From Planctomycetota bacterium (GTDB lineage: Bacteria; Planctomycetota; Phycisphaerae; UBA1845), in NCBI GenBank assembly GCA_022561415.1, contig JADFRH010000182.1, forward strand, positions 1 through 5,099: a stretch of DNA of 5,099 bases, in the 5' to 3' direction. The translations under genes were made by a program, and so were the position numbers. The notes beneath the pieces are model-generated. The model was not told the origin of the DNA, did no database searches, and worked only from the letters and a program-made list of their open reading frames with translations. Positions 1 to 5,099 of this stretch are shown here, piece after piece; the stretch's first letter is position 1, and every line of letters starts with the position of its first letter.

Positions 1-57
1 TATTGGAAGCGGCCCGCAGCGTGGCCGGCCCTTTGGGCATAGAGTTGGCTGAGGCCC

Positions 58-1788
58 ATGTGGGAGGCGGAGATTGGGTCCGAGCTCGCCGCGAACCTTC
101 CTCCCGTAGCGATGACCCTGGGAAAGAACGGAGGTACCGTCCGCGAGGTCACGCCGCCACCTATCGACAACTTTTTCTTTGTCACATTCCCGGGCCGTGC
201 TTTCATGGGCGGGACTTCCAAGATTCCCACAAACGTGCGACCGCTCGAGCAGGCCATGACGCGATGCGCCACACGCATTCCTGCTGTTTTTTCAATGTTT
301 ACGCAGTCCTCGCTGTTCAATACCGGCGGAAAGATCGGCGGCAACACACTGGACATCGAGATTCGCGGAGACGATCGGGCGCAGGTCGTCGCCGTGTCAA
401 GTCGTGTCCAAAGAAAGGTCCAGGACCTCGGCTACGACCGACCGCAGGCGACGCCGGGCAATTTCGCCCTGGGACGTCCGGAAGTGCAGCTCATCCCCGA
501 TCGCGAGCGCGCTGCCGATCTCGGGCTCGACGTGCGCGATGTGGGGTTTTTCGTCCGGGCCAGCGTGGACGGCGCCTTTGTCGGCGAGTTCAACGACCAT
601 GGCACCAAGATCGACATGGCGCTGACAGTCGTAGGTACGCGCCGAGCAACGGTGGAACAGATCGCCCAGCTTCCGATCTTCACACCGTCCGGCCACATCG
701 TACCGATCGCCTCCGCCGTACGTTTCCATCGAACCACCGCCGCCCAACAGATCACGCACATCGAAGAGATGAACTCGGTCACGCTTTCGATCAAGCCCAA
801 GTCCGGTGTGCCCCTTCAGGAAACCATGGAAGACTTGGAAGCGAATCTTCTTGCACCGCTACGAGAAAGCGGCGTCATTCCTCCAACGGTGTTCACCCGA
901 TTGGCCGGCGTTGCCGACAAACTGACGCAAACACAGCGAGCCCTGCTCGGCGATTTCCGGGGTGTCGTTCAACGACCGCAGTTGATGGGGCTCTCCGTAC
1001 TCGGAACCATGCTCACCATCTTCGCGACCGTCGCCGTCGGCCTCGTGTTCACAGGTTTCCTGGCCGGTCCCCGCGCCGCCGTGAAATCCCTCGGCATTGC
1101 GGCAGCGGTAGTCGCTATCGGGTTTCTCGCTCTAAATCCCGACCTAACTCTGATGCTGTTTCAGTCGCGTGCATTTCTCGCACTGCTGATCACCTACCTC
1201 CTCATGGCCGCCCTGTTCGAGTCGTTCGCCCATCCCTTCGTCATCATGTTCACGGTGCCGCTCGCGGCGGTCGGCGGCTTCGCGGCACTCCGCATCGTTC
1301 ACCAGATCAGCCTCTACGACGTGACGACGCCCATTCAGCAGCTCGATGTACTGACCATGCTGGGATTCGTCATACTCATCGGCATTGTCGTGAACAACGC
1401 AATTCTGATCATCCACCAGGCGCTGAACTTCATGCGCCGGCAGAAGCTCGACCCTAAAGCCGCCGTGGCGCTCTCGGTTCGGATGCGAACGAGACCGATC
1501 TTCATGAGCGCCATGACCTCGATCTTCGGCATGTTTCCGCTCGTCGTCATGCCGGGTGCCGGCAGTGAGCTTTATCGCGGTCTCGGAAGCGTCGTGCTGG
1601 GCGGGCTGCTCGTCTCCACGGTCTTCACGCTCGTGGTGGTTCCGGCCATGTTCACCCTCCTCCTTGATCTCCAGGCGTGGCTGTCGAGGGCTACCGATCC
1701 CGCGCCGGCTCGCGAATTCGCCCCTACCGGCCCGCAAGCCGGTTCGCCGGCGGTTGTGGCGACGCCGCCGTCCTCTCCCGAGGCGTAG
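58..1788 (+). CDS. RND-family efflux transporter permease, C-terminal half (5' part missing or frameshifted)
   Basis: RND permeases are proton-driven inner-membrane pumps that work with a periplasmic adaptor and an outer-membrane channel. This 576-aa product matches only the second half of a usual protein of about 1000-1100 aa. Residues 1-280 resemble the second periplasmic (porter and docking) domain, including the block around residues 143-190 (QLIPDRERAADLGLDVRDVG, then GAFVGEF). Residues 373-536 carry the last five helices: TM8 about 373-391, TM9 392-412 (FESFAHPFVIMFTVPL), TM10 431-453 (GIVVNNAILI), TM11 480-502 and TM12 508-536. TM1-TM7, including the TM4 proton-relay acidic residues, are absent. 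Residues 301-370 form an extra segment with two hydrophobic stretches between the helix that usually leads into TM8 and TM8 itself. The last 31 residues are a Pro/Ala-rich tail. ATG 58 is the first start after an in-frame TAG at 40-42, but homology seems to continue upstream of it, so it is probably not the native start. The substrate cannot be read from the sequence. Confidence 0.85.
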   Translation: MWEAEIGSELAANLPPVAMTLGKNGGTVREVTPPPIDNFFFVTFPGRAFMGGTSKIPTNVRPLEQAMTRCATRIPAVFSMFTQSSLFNTGGKIGGNTLDIEIRGDDRAQVVAVSSRVQRKVQDLGYDRPQATPGNFALGRPEVQLIPDRERAADLGLDVRDVGFFVRASVDGAFVGEFNDHGTKIDMALTVVGTRRATVEQIAQLPIFTPSGHIVPIASAVRFHRTTAAQQITHIEEMNSVTLSIKPKSGVPLQETMEDLEANLLAPLRESGVIPPTVFTRLAGVADKLTQTQRALLGDFRGVVQRPQLMGLSVLGTMLTIFATVAVGLVFTGFLAGPRAAVKSLGIAAAVVAIGFLALNPDLTLMLFQSRAFLALLITYLLMAALFESFAHPFVIMFTVPLAAVGGFAALRIVHQISLYDVTTPIQQLDVLTMLGFVILIGIVVNNAILIIHQALNFMRRQKLDPKAAVALSVRMRTRPIFMSAMTSIFGMFPLVVMPGAGSELYRGLGSVVLGGLLVSTVFTLVVVPAMFTLLLDLQAWLSRATDPAPAREFAPTGPQAGSPAVVATPPSSPEA

Positions 1789-1838
1789 CGGTTCCTCCCC
1801 GACTAAGGCATCGGGACGCAACGTACTACGATTCGTTC

Positions 1839-1867
1839 TGGACAACGCGCGGAGAGGCCGATAGCCT
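1839..1867 (+). promoter_or_regulatory. weak sigma70-like promoter candidate upstream of citrate synthase
   Basis: In the 187-bp spacer between the RND gene and citrate synthase, TGGACA (1839-1844, 5 of 6 to the -35 consensus) is followed after 17 bp by TAGCCT (1862-1867). The latter keeps only the three most conserved -10 positions. It would give a leader of roughly 100 nt before the GTG start. This is inference from motif matching only; such matches arise often by chance, and I see no operator, riboswitch or clear terminator elsewhere in the spacer. Confidence 0.2.
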
Positions 1868-1962
1868 TACTGCACACCCGAAAAGGATCAGGCTGGCAGG
1901 TCGACATCGTCGGTTCACACTTGGCAGCGATTCGAAACAGCGAACAAGCCCGTCGCAACAGC

Positions 1963-1967
1963 AGGAG
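1963..1967 (+). promoter_or_regulatory. Shine-Dalgarno site fixing the GTG start of citrate synthase
   Basis: AGGAG lies 8 nt upstream of the GTG at 1976. The spacing and strength are near ideal, and the first residues after this GTG (AHELVPGLEGIPIAES) match the usual N-terminus of short citrate synthases. This supports GTG 1976 as the start. Confidence 0.8.
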
Positions 1968-1975
1968 AAATCGTC

Positions 1976-3106
1976 GTGGCACATGAACTGGTACCCGGAC
2001 TGGAAGGCATTCCGATCGCGGAATCGGGCGTTAGCTTTGTAGACGGCAAGGCCGGACGGCTCGAATACCGAGGCATCGGAATCGACGAACTGGCCGAGCA
2101 CAGCACGTTCGAGGAGGTCTGCTACCTGCTGCTGTTCGGCAAGCTGCCCACCCAAAGCGAACTGGCGTCTTTCGTGTCGACGTTGTCGATGCACCGACGT
2201 CTGAAGTTCCGGATTGTCGAACTCCTCAAGTGCCTGCCCGAGAACGGCCACCCCATGGATGCGCTCCAGGCGGGCATCGCGGCCATCGGCATGTTCTACC
2301 CCGAGCGGCACAACATGGACGTCGACAGCCAGCGCCTCGCCGCCGTCAGACTGATTGCCAAGACGCCGACGGTCGTCGCCGCCTTCGACCGGCTGCGAAA
2401 AGGGGATGAGAACCTCATGCCCCGTGATGAGCTCACCCTCGCCGGGAACTTCCTCTACCTGATGACCGGCGAGGATCCCGACCCTGTCAACGAACGCATC
2501 CTCGACATCTGCCTGATCCTCCACGCCGATCACACGATGAACGCCTCGACCTTCGCCGGACGCGTCGTTGGCTCAACCATGGCCGACCCCTACAGCGTAA
2601 CGAGCTCGGCGCTCGGCGCCCTGTCCGGCCCGCTTCACGGCGGCGCCAACGAAGATGTCATGGCCCTTCTCGATCGAATCGGCTCCCCCGACAAAGCGCG
2701 CGGTGCGATTCAAGAAATGATCGCCCGAAAAGACAAGATTCCCGGCTTCGGCCACCGCGTTTACAAGACGATCGATCCGCGGGCGAAGATTCTCAAGAGC
2801 TATGCGGAGCAGCTCGCCGGAAACAGCGCCAGCCACCATTTCGAGACCGCGCTGGTGGTCGAGAAAACCGTCTGTGAGCACTACGGCGAAAAAGGCATCT
2901 GGCCCAACGTCGACTTCTACTCCGGGATCGTCTACAGCGAACTCAAGATTCCGCGCGATTGCTTCACGCCGATCTTCGCGATGGCCCGCATGGCCGGCTG
3001 GCTCGCTCACTGGTTCGAGCAGATCGAGGGAAACCGGATCTTCCGACCGACCCAAAAGTACGTCGGCGAGCACAACATGCACTACACCCCCCTCGACAAA
3101 CGCTGA
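1976..3106 (+). CDS. gltA: citrate synthase, short (type II / 2-methylcitrate synthase-like) form
   Basis: This enzyme condenses oxaloacetate with acetyl-CoA to citrate, the entry step of the TCA cycle, in the cytoplasm. The 376-aa length fits the compact citrate synthases rather than the larger (about 430 aa) E. coli GltA type. Visible family residues, placed by analogy with the pig enzyme, are His221 in GPLHGGANE (pig His274), His260 in the signature PGFGHRVYKTIDPR (pig His320) and Asp313 in NVDFYSG (pig Asp375). His186 in HADH matches the oxaloacetate-binding histidine, and Arg269 ends the signature. All are intact, so the enzyme should be active. The start is GTG with a strong AGGAG. The gene stands alone: 187 bp after the RND gene and convergent with the next gene, 11 bp apart. 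The same fold also serves 2-methylcitrate synthases (PrpC); no prp genes are visible, so citrate synthase is preferred, and the symbol is a functional label rather than proven orthology. Confidence 0.96.
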   Translation: MAHELVPGLEGIPIAESGVSFVDGKAGRLEYRGIGIDELAEHSTFEEVCYLLLFGKLPTQSELASFVSTLSMHRRLKFRIVELLKCLPENGHPMDALQAGIAAIGMFYPERHNMDVDSQRLAAVRLIAKTPTVVAAFDRLRKGDENLMPRDELTLAGNFLYLMTGEDPDPVNERILDICLILHADHTMNASTFAGRVVGSTMADPYSVTSSALGALSGPLHGGANEDVMALLDRIGSPDKARGAIQEMIARKDKIPGFGHRVYKTIDPRAKILKSYAEQLAGNSASHHFETALVVEKTVCEHYGEKGIWPNVDFYSGIVYSELKIPRDCFTPIFAMARMAGWLAHWFEQIEGNRIFRPTQKYVGEHNMHYTPLDKR

Positions 3107-3117
3107 ATCAGAGCGAT

Positions 3118-3687
3118 CTACGCGGGCTCGCGGCGTTGAAGTTTCGTGGATGCGGAAATACTCGACCGCCGCAGGTTGCGGCGGAGAATGCGCTGGCGGC
3201 GCCGTTCGCGATAGGTGGATACGCCCCAGCGCGCGAGGAAGTAGGACGCGACAGACGTCACCGTCGCCACGATAAAACAGCCCACCCAGAGTTCGGCTCC
3301 AACCTCGAACGCACGGTGCAGCACGGTTTGCCAATAGGCGAGCTCAAAGATCCCCGCAATGGGTTGACTCTCGAGCGCGGCAAGCATCGCCAACTCATCG
3401 CCCGGGCCGGACTTCGAGAGAACGAATCGACCCAAGCCCAAACACGCTCCGTAAATCGGCACCATCGTGAAGACGTTGGTGATCCACACGATCGGAAGGC
3501 AGACGACCTTGTTGGCGCGAAACAACGCGGCAACGCCCACCGCAATAACGGTCTGAAGCCCGACCAGCGGCAAGAACGTGACGAACATCGCGATACCCGT
3601 ACCCAGCGCAATGCTGTGCGAGCTGTCATCGGTGTGCAACACCCGATGCGCCAAGATCCTACGCGCTTTAAGCCAGTACCGTGCCAA
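3118..3687 (-). CDS. DUF2062 domain-containing membrane protein
   Basis: This is a 189-aa membrane protein of the DUF2062 family, whose biochemical role is not established. The family hallmark is seen: a basic N-terminal helix (WLKARRILAHRVL), then a small-residue-rich hydrophobic block SIALGTGIAMFVTFLPLVG (about 25-43), a second hydrophobic stretch (44-57), ANK, and the segment LPIVWITNVFTMVPIYG (64-80), which corresponds to the usual 'NPxT.xPxY' motif, here changed to NVFTMVPIY. A further membrane helix lies at about 132-153, followed by a strongly basic cytoplasm-type tail (160-189, many Arg). The start is TTG at 3687, supported by AAGGA 8 nt upstream. The next Met (residue 34) lies inside the conserved block and is too late. 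It ends 11 bp from the convergent citrate synthase and lies 182 bp downstream of the codirectional GT9 gene. An envelope-related role is inference from membrane location and neighbour only. Confidence 0.85.
   Translation of the reverse strand: MARYWLKARRILAHRVLHTDDSSHSIALGTGIAMFVTFLPLVGLQTVIAVGVAALFRANKVVCLPIVWITNVFTMVPIYGACLGLGRFVLSKSGPGDELAMLAALESQPIAGIFELAYWQTVLHRAFEVGAELWVGCFIVATVTSVASYFLARWGVSTYRERRRQRILRRNLRRSSISASTKLQRREPA
3166..3184. terminator. perfect hairpin near the convergent junction, possible terminator for citrate synthase
   Basis: CCGCCGCA and TGCGGCGG form a perfect 8-bp GC-rich stem around a 3-nt loop (GGT). It starts 60 bp past the citrate synthase stop and lies inside the last codons of the opposing DUF2062 gene, where it encodes an Arg-rich stretch. 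No T-tract follows on either strand, so it is not a canonical intrinsic terminator. The repetitive Arg codons could produce it by chance. It is the only strong stem near the 11-bp convergent gap. Confidence 0.25.
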
Positions 3688-3869
3688 ACTTGAAATCCTT
3701 TCGCGCCATCGCCCCGCCGACTGGCAGAGCCGGCTTACGGGCCGACGGATCGACCGGTGAATCCACTAGTATCTCAGGCGTGCCACATTCCCCGTGGGTC
3801 GCAAGCAAGACCGACCCCTCGGGAAAGCATATCGGCAATCGGCTTCGACGGCCATGGAAACGCGAGGGT
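3688..3869. other. 182-bp spacer between the GT9 and DUF2062 genes, no clear gene
   Basis: I see no convincing promoter, terminator or RNA structure here on the minus strand. An open minus-strand frame crosses the spacer and ends at TAA 3668-3670, overlapping the DUF2062 start, but its product is not recognisable. The right end holds only short imperfect repeats of the kind ATCGGC. Confidence 0.5.
3696..3700 (-). promoter_or_regulatory. Shine-Dalgarno site fixing the TTG start of the DUF2062 gene
   Basis: On the minus strand AAGGA (part of AAAGGA) lies 8 nt upstream of the TTG at 3687. It decides the start because no ATG occurs in frame before residue 34, and the N-terminus it gives (a basic WLKARR-type helix before the conserved block) is what this family normally has. 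Confidence 0.65.
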
Positions 3870-5093
3870 TTACGCAGGCGCGATCGGCTGGCCACCCGAC
3901 GGCAATACGCCGGCGCTCGTTCGGGCCGCCTCGTTCGGCAGCCGTGCGCAGACCGCATCGGCGACGACACCGCTCGTAAGGTCTGTCATGCAGCGATGGC
4001 CATAGTCGCACTGCGCAAGACGGCGAAAGTAGCACGGCGAACAATCAAGCGCCAATCGCAAAACGTCTTGAAGTCGCCGATAGGGTCCGGTCCGATGCGG
4101 GTTCGTCGGCCCGACGATACACACCAGCGGACGCCCCAACGCCACGGCCAGATGCATCGCGGCCGAATCGTGGCAGAGCACCAGATCAGACCGTTCGATC
4201 AGCGCGGCAACGCAACCAAGCGTCGTCTTACCGGCCAGGTTGACCGGCATAGTCGACTTGTTGGTCGGTCCCGACTGGCTAAGCTGGCTTTCCGGCCGAC
4301 ATGCCCTGATGACAGCATCGCAAACTGAGACTTCTTCCCGGCTCCCTACTAGTACGGTCCGCACCGCCACCCGCGCCGAGTATCCGTCGATGGCCTCCGC
4401 GAACCGCTCGGGAGCCCAACGTTTGGTCTCCCAGCGAGCACCCGGGGCAACGACCACCAGAGGCTCATGGTCGCCCACGCCGCGGTCGCGAAGTAGCTCG
4501 CAAGTCTTTGCCCGAACCGTATCGGAAATAGGTAGCCGAAACGTGATGGGAACGTCGTCGAAGCCTAGCAGCTCCGCGACGCGGTAGTTCCGGTCCACGG
4601 CGTGCGTGTCGATCGGATCGCGCGCCAAGTAATGCGTATAGAACATCCACGCCCCCTCACGGGCGTCGCGGAACCCTATTCTCACCGGCGCCCCAGTCAC
4701 CCGTGCGAAAAACCCCGTGCGGAACAGTCCCTGCAAATCCACGACGAGGTCGTACCGCCGCGATCTCAGATCACGAAGGAAGGAAACCAGACTGGCAAAG
4801 CCGGTCCGACCTGCAAGCAGCCCATGCCTATCGAACAAGACCAGTTCATCCAGCTTGTCGTGATTCTCGAGCAGGGGCGCGTGCGACGAGGCGATCAGCC
4901 AGTCGATCGTCGCACGGGGGAACCGTTCGCGCAGGCCGTGCAGAACCGGCAAGGCGTGGATCACGTCCCCCAGCGAACTCGGCTTGATGAGCAGGATTCG
5001 ATCAAACCTGCGCCGCGAAAGTCCGCAAGCCGACCGACAATGTCGGCTTGTCGGCTGTGTCGGATCGTGTACGGTTCTGGGTGGTTCGGTCAC
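3870..5093 (-). CDS. glycosyltransferase family 9 protein (ADP-heptose:LPS heptosyltransferase-like)
   Basis: GT9 enzymes are cytoplasmic, membrane-associated GT-B glycosyltransferases; the known members (WaaC, WaaF, WaaQ) add heptose to the lipopolysaccharide inner core. The 407-aa product has the N-terminal motif ILLIKPSSLGDVIHALP (33-49), in which Asp43 matches the WaaC catalytic base Asp13. Next come VVDLQGLFRTG (117-127), APGARWETKRW (216-226, Lys224 matching WaaC Lys192), and the sugar-nucleotide motif CHDSAAMHLAVALGRP (307-322, Asp309) leading into GPTNPHRTGPY. Cys351, 354, 362 and 368 form a C-terminal cluster common in this family. The first 30 residues are an Arg/Thr/Pro-rich extension not typical of the family. 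GTG 5093 is the only early start visible; no stop lies between it and the window edge, so the gene may begin further right. The next gene on the same strand is the DUF2062 gene, 182 bp downstream. The exact acceptor and sugar cannot be told; lipid A heptosylation is inferred from family membership only. Confidence 0.9.
   Translation of the reverse strand: MTEPPRTVHDPTQPTSRHCRSACGLSRRRFDRILLIKPSSLGDVIHALPVLHGLRERFPRATIDWLIASSHAPLLENHDKLDELVLFDRHGLLAGRTGFASLVSFLRDLRSRRYDLVVDLQGLFRTGFFARVTGAPVRIGFRDAREGAWMFYTHYLARDPIDTHAVDRNYRVAELLGFDDVPITFRLPISDTVRAKTCELLRDRGVGDHEPLVVVAPGARWETKRWAPERFAEAIDGYSARVAVRTVLVGSREEVSVCDAVIRACRPESQLSQSGPTNKSTMPVNLAGKTTLGCVAALIERSDLVLCHDSAAMHLAVALGRPLVCIVGPTNPHRTGPYRRLQDVLRLALDCSPCYFRRLAQCDYGHRCMTDLTSGVVADAVCARLPNEAARTSAGVLPSGGQPIAPA
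5026..5050. repeat. inverted repeat (9-bp arms, 7-nt loop) in the 5' end of the GT9 gene
   Basis: CAAGCCGAC (5026-5034) and GTCGGCTTG (5042-5050) are perfect reverse complements separated by 7 nt. An alternative nested pairing, CCGACA/TGTCGG around a single A (5034-5046), is also perfect. The repeat falls at codons 15-23 of the annotated GT9 frame, inside its unconserved N-terminal extension. Confidence 0.6.
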
Positions 5094-5099
5094 GCGCTG

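Noticed and set aside
3..1457. Long plus-strand open frame (484 codons) covering most of the RND region
   Set aside because: Its product is Arg/His/Ser-rich with no domain and lies one frame off the clearly homologous RND frame. Only its first 15 or so codons may matter, as the possible pre-frameshift part of the RND gene.
1738..1751. GCCGG-TTCG-CCGGC hairpin in the RND tail
   Set aside because: It is a short 5-bp stem inside coding sequence, about 35 bp before the stop, with no T-tract. Such stems are common in GC-rich Pro/Ala codons.
1144..1845. Minus-strand open frame of 233 codons opposite the RND 3' half
   Set aside because: It is a highly charged, low-complexity translation (runs of RRR, HE, ED), the usual antisense shadow of a GC-rich membrane-protein gene.
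1826..2533. Minus-strand open frame of 235 codons opposite the citrate synthase 5' half
   Set aside because: It is antisense to a gene with intact catalytic motifs, and no family is recognised in its product.
2573..3334. Minus-strand open frame of 253 codons opposite the citrate synthase 3' half
   Set aside because: It overlaps both citrate synthase and DUF2062, which have clear family signatures, and its own product is unrecognisable.
3670..3687. Sigma54-like -24/-12 match (TGGCACG-N4-TGGCT) on the minus strand
   Set aside because: It has GG-N10-GC spacing but coincides exactly with the first codons of DUF2062, whose start is backed by a Shine-Dalgarno and by family alignment. A promoter there would cut off the N-terminal helix. 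Best taken as chance.
3668..3970. Minus-strand open frame of 100 codons across the GT9-DUF2062 spacer
   Set aside because: Its first third overlaps the GT9 3' end out of frame and is Arg-rich shadow. The spacer part looks mildly protein-like, but no family, start site or Shine-Dalgarno supports it.
3681..4328. Plus-strand open frame of 215 codons opposite the GT9 3' part
   Set aside because: Its product is an Arg-rich shadow with no domain, and the opposite strand carries the GT9 catalytic motifs here.
1..5099. tRNA, rRNA, CRISPR array, transposase or insertion-sequence ends
   Set aside because: Looked for on both strands and not seen; no spaced direct repeats and no terminal inverted repeats flanking a coding unit.

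Overview
The window has a GC content of roughly 60 % by eye and is densely coding. It holds four recognisable protein genes: two on the plus strand in the left 3.1 kb and two on the minus strand in the right 2 kb. I see no RNA genes, insertion sequences, CRISPR arrays or phage genes. The gene content is chromosomal housekeeping and cell-envelope functions of a diderm bacterium. The wording of the RND transporter, especially the TM10 region around LDVLTMLGFVILIGIVVNNA followed by the HQALNFMR motif, resembles RND proteins I associate with Planctomycetota. That assignment comes from memory of family sequences and no search was run.

Layout. 1-1788 (+): the C-terminal half of an RND-family efflux permease, whose reading frame breaks near the left edge (in-frame TAG at 40-42). 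It carries an unusual extra two-helix hydrophobic insertion just before the canonical TM8. 1789-1975: a 187-bp spacer with at most a weak promoter candidate. 1976-3106 (+): a complete short-form (about 376 aa) citrate synthase with all catalytic residues, a GTG start and a strong Shine-Dalgarno. 3107-3117: an 11-bp convergent junction. 3118-3687 (-): a DUF2062 membrane protein with a TTG start backed by an AAGGA Shine-Dalgarno. 3688-3869: a 182-bp spacer. 3870-5093 (-): a glycosyltransferase family 9 (heptosyltransferase-like) protein, whose true start may lie beyond the right edge.

How the genes relate. The two minus-strand genes (GT9, then DUF2062) are codirectional and both plausibly concern the envelope, so they may be functionally linked; with 182 bp between them, an operon is possible but not shown. 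Citrate synthase looks like a single-gene transcription unit of central metabolism. The RND fragment would be the inner-membrane pump of a tripartite efflux system whose N-terminal half and periplasmic adaptor, if present, lie to the left of the window.

I do not see a convincing undescribed system. The points most worth a second look are the broken 5' part of the RND gene, its two-helix insertion, and the hairpin inside the poorly conserved N-terminal extension of the GT9 gene.
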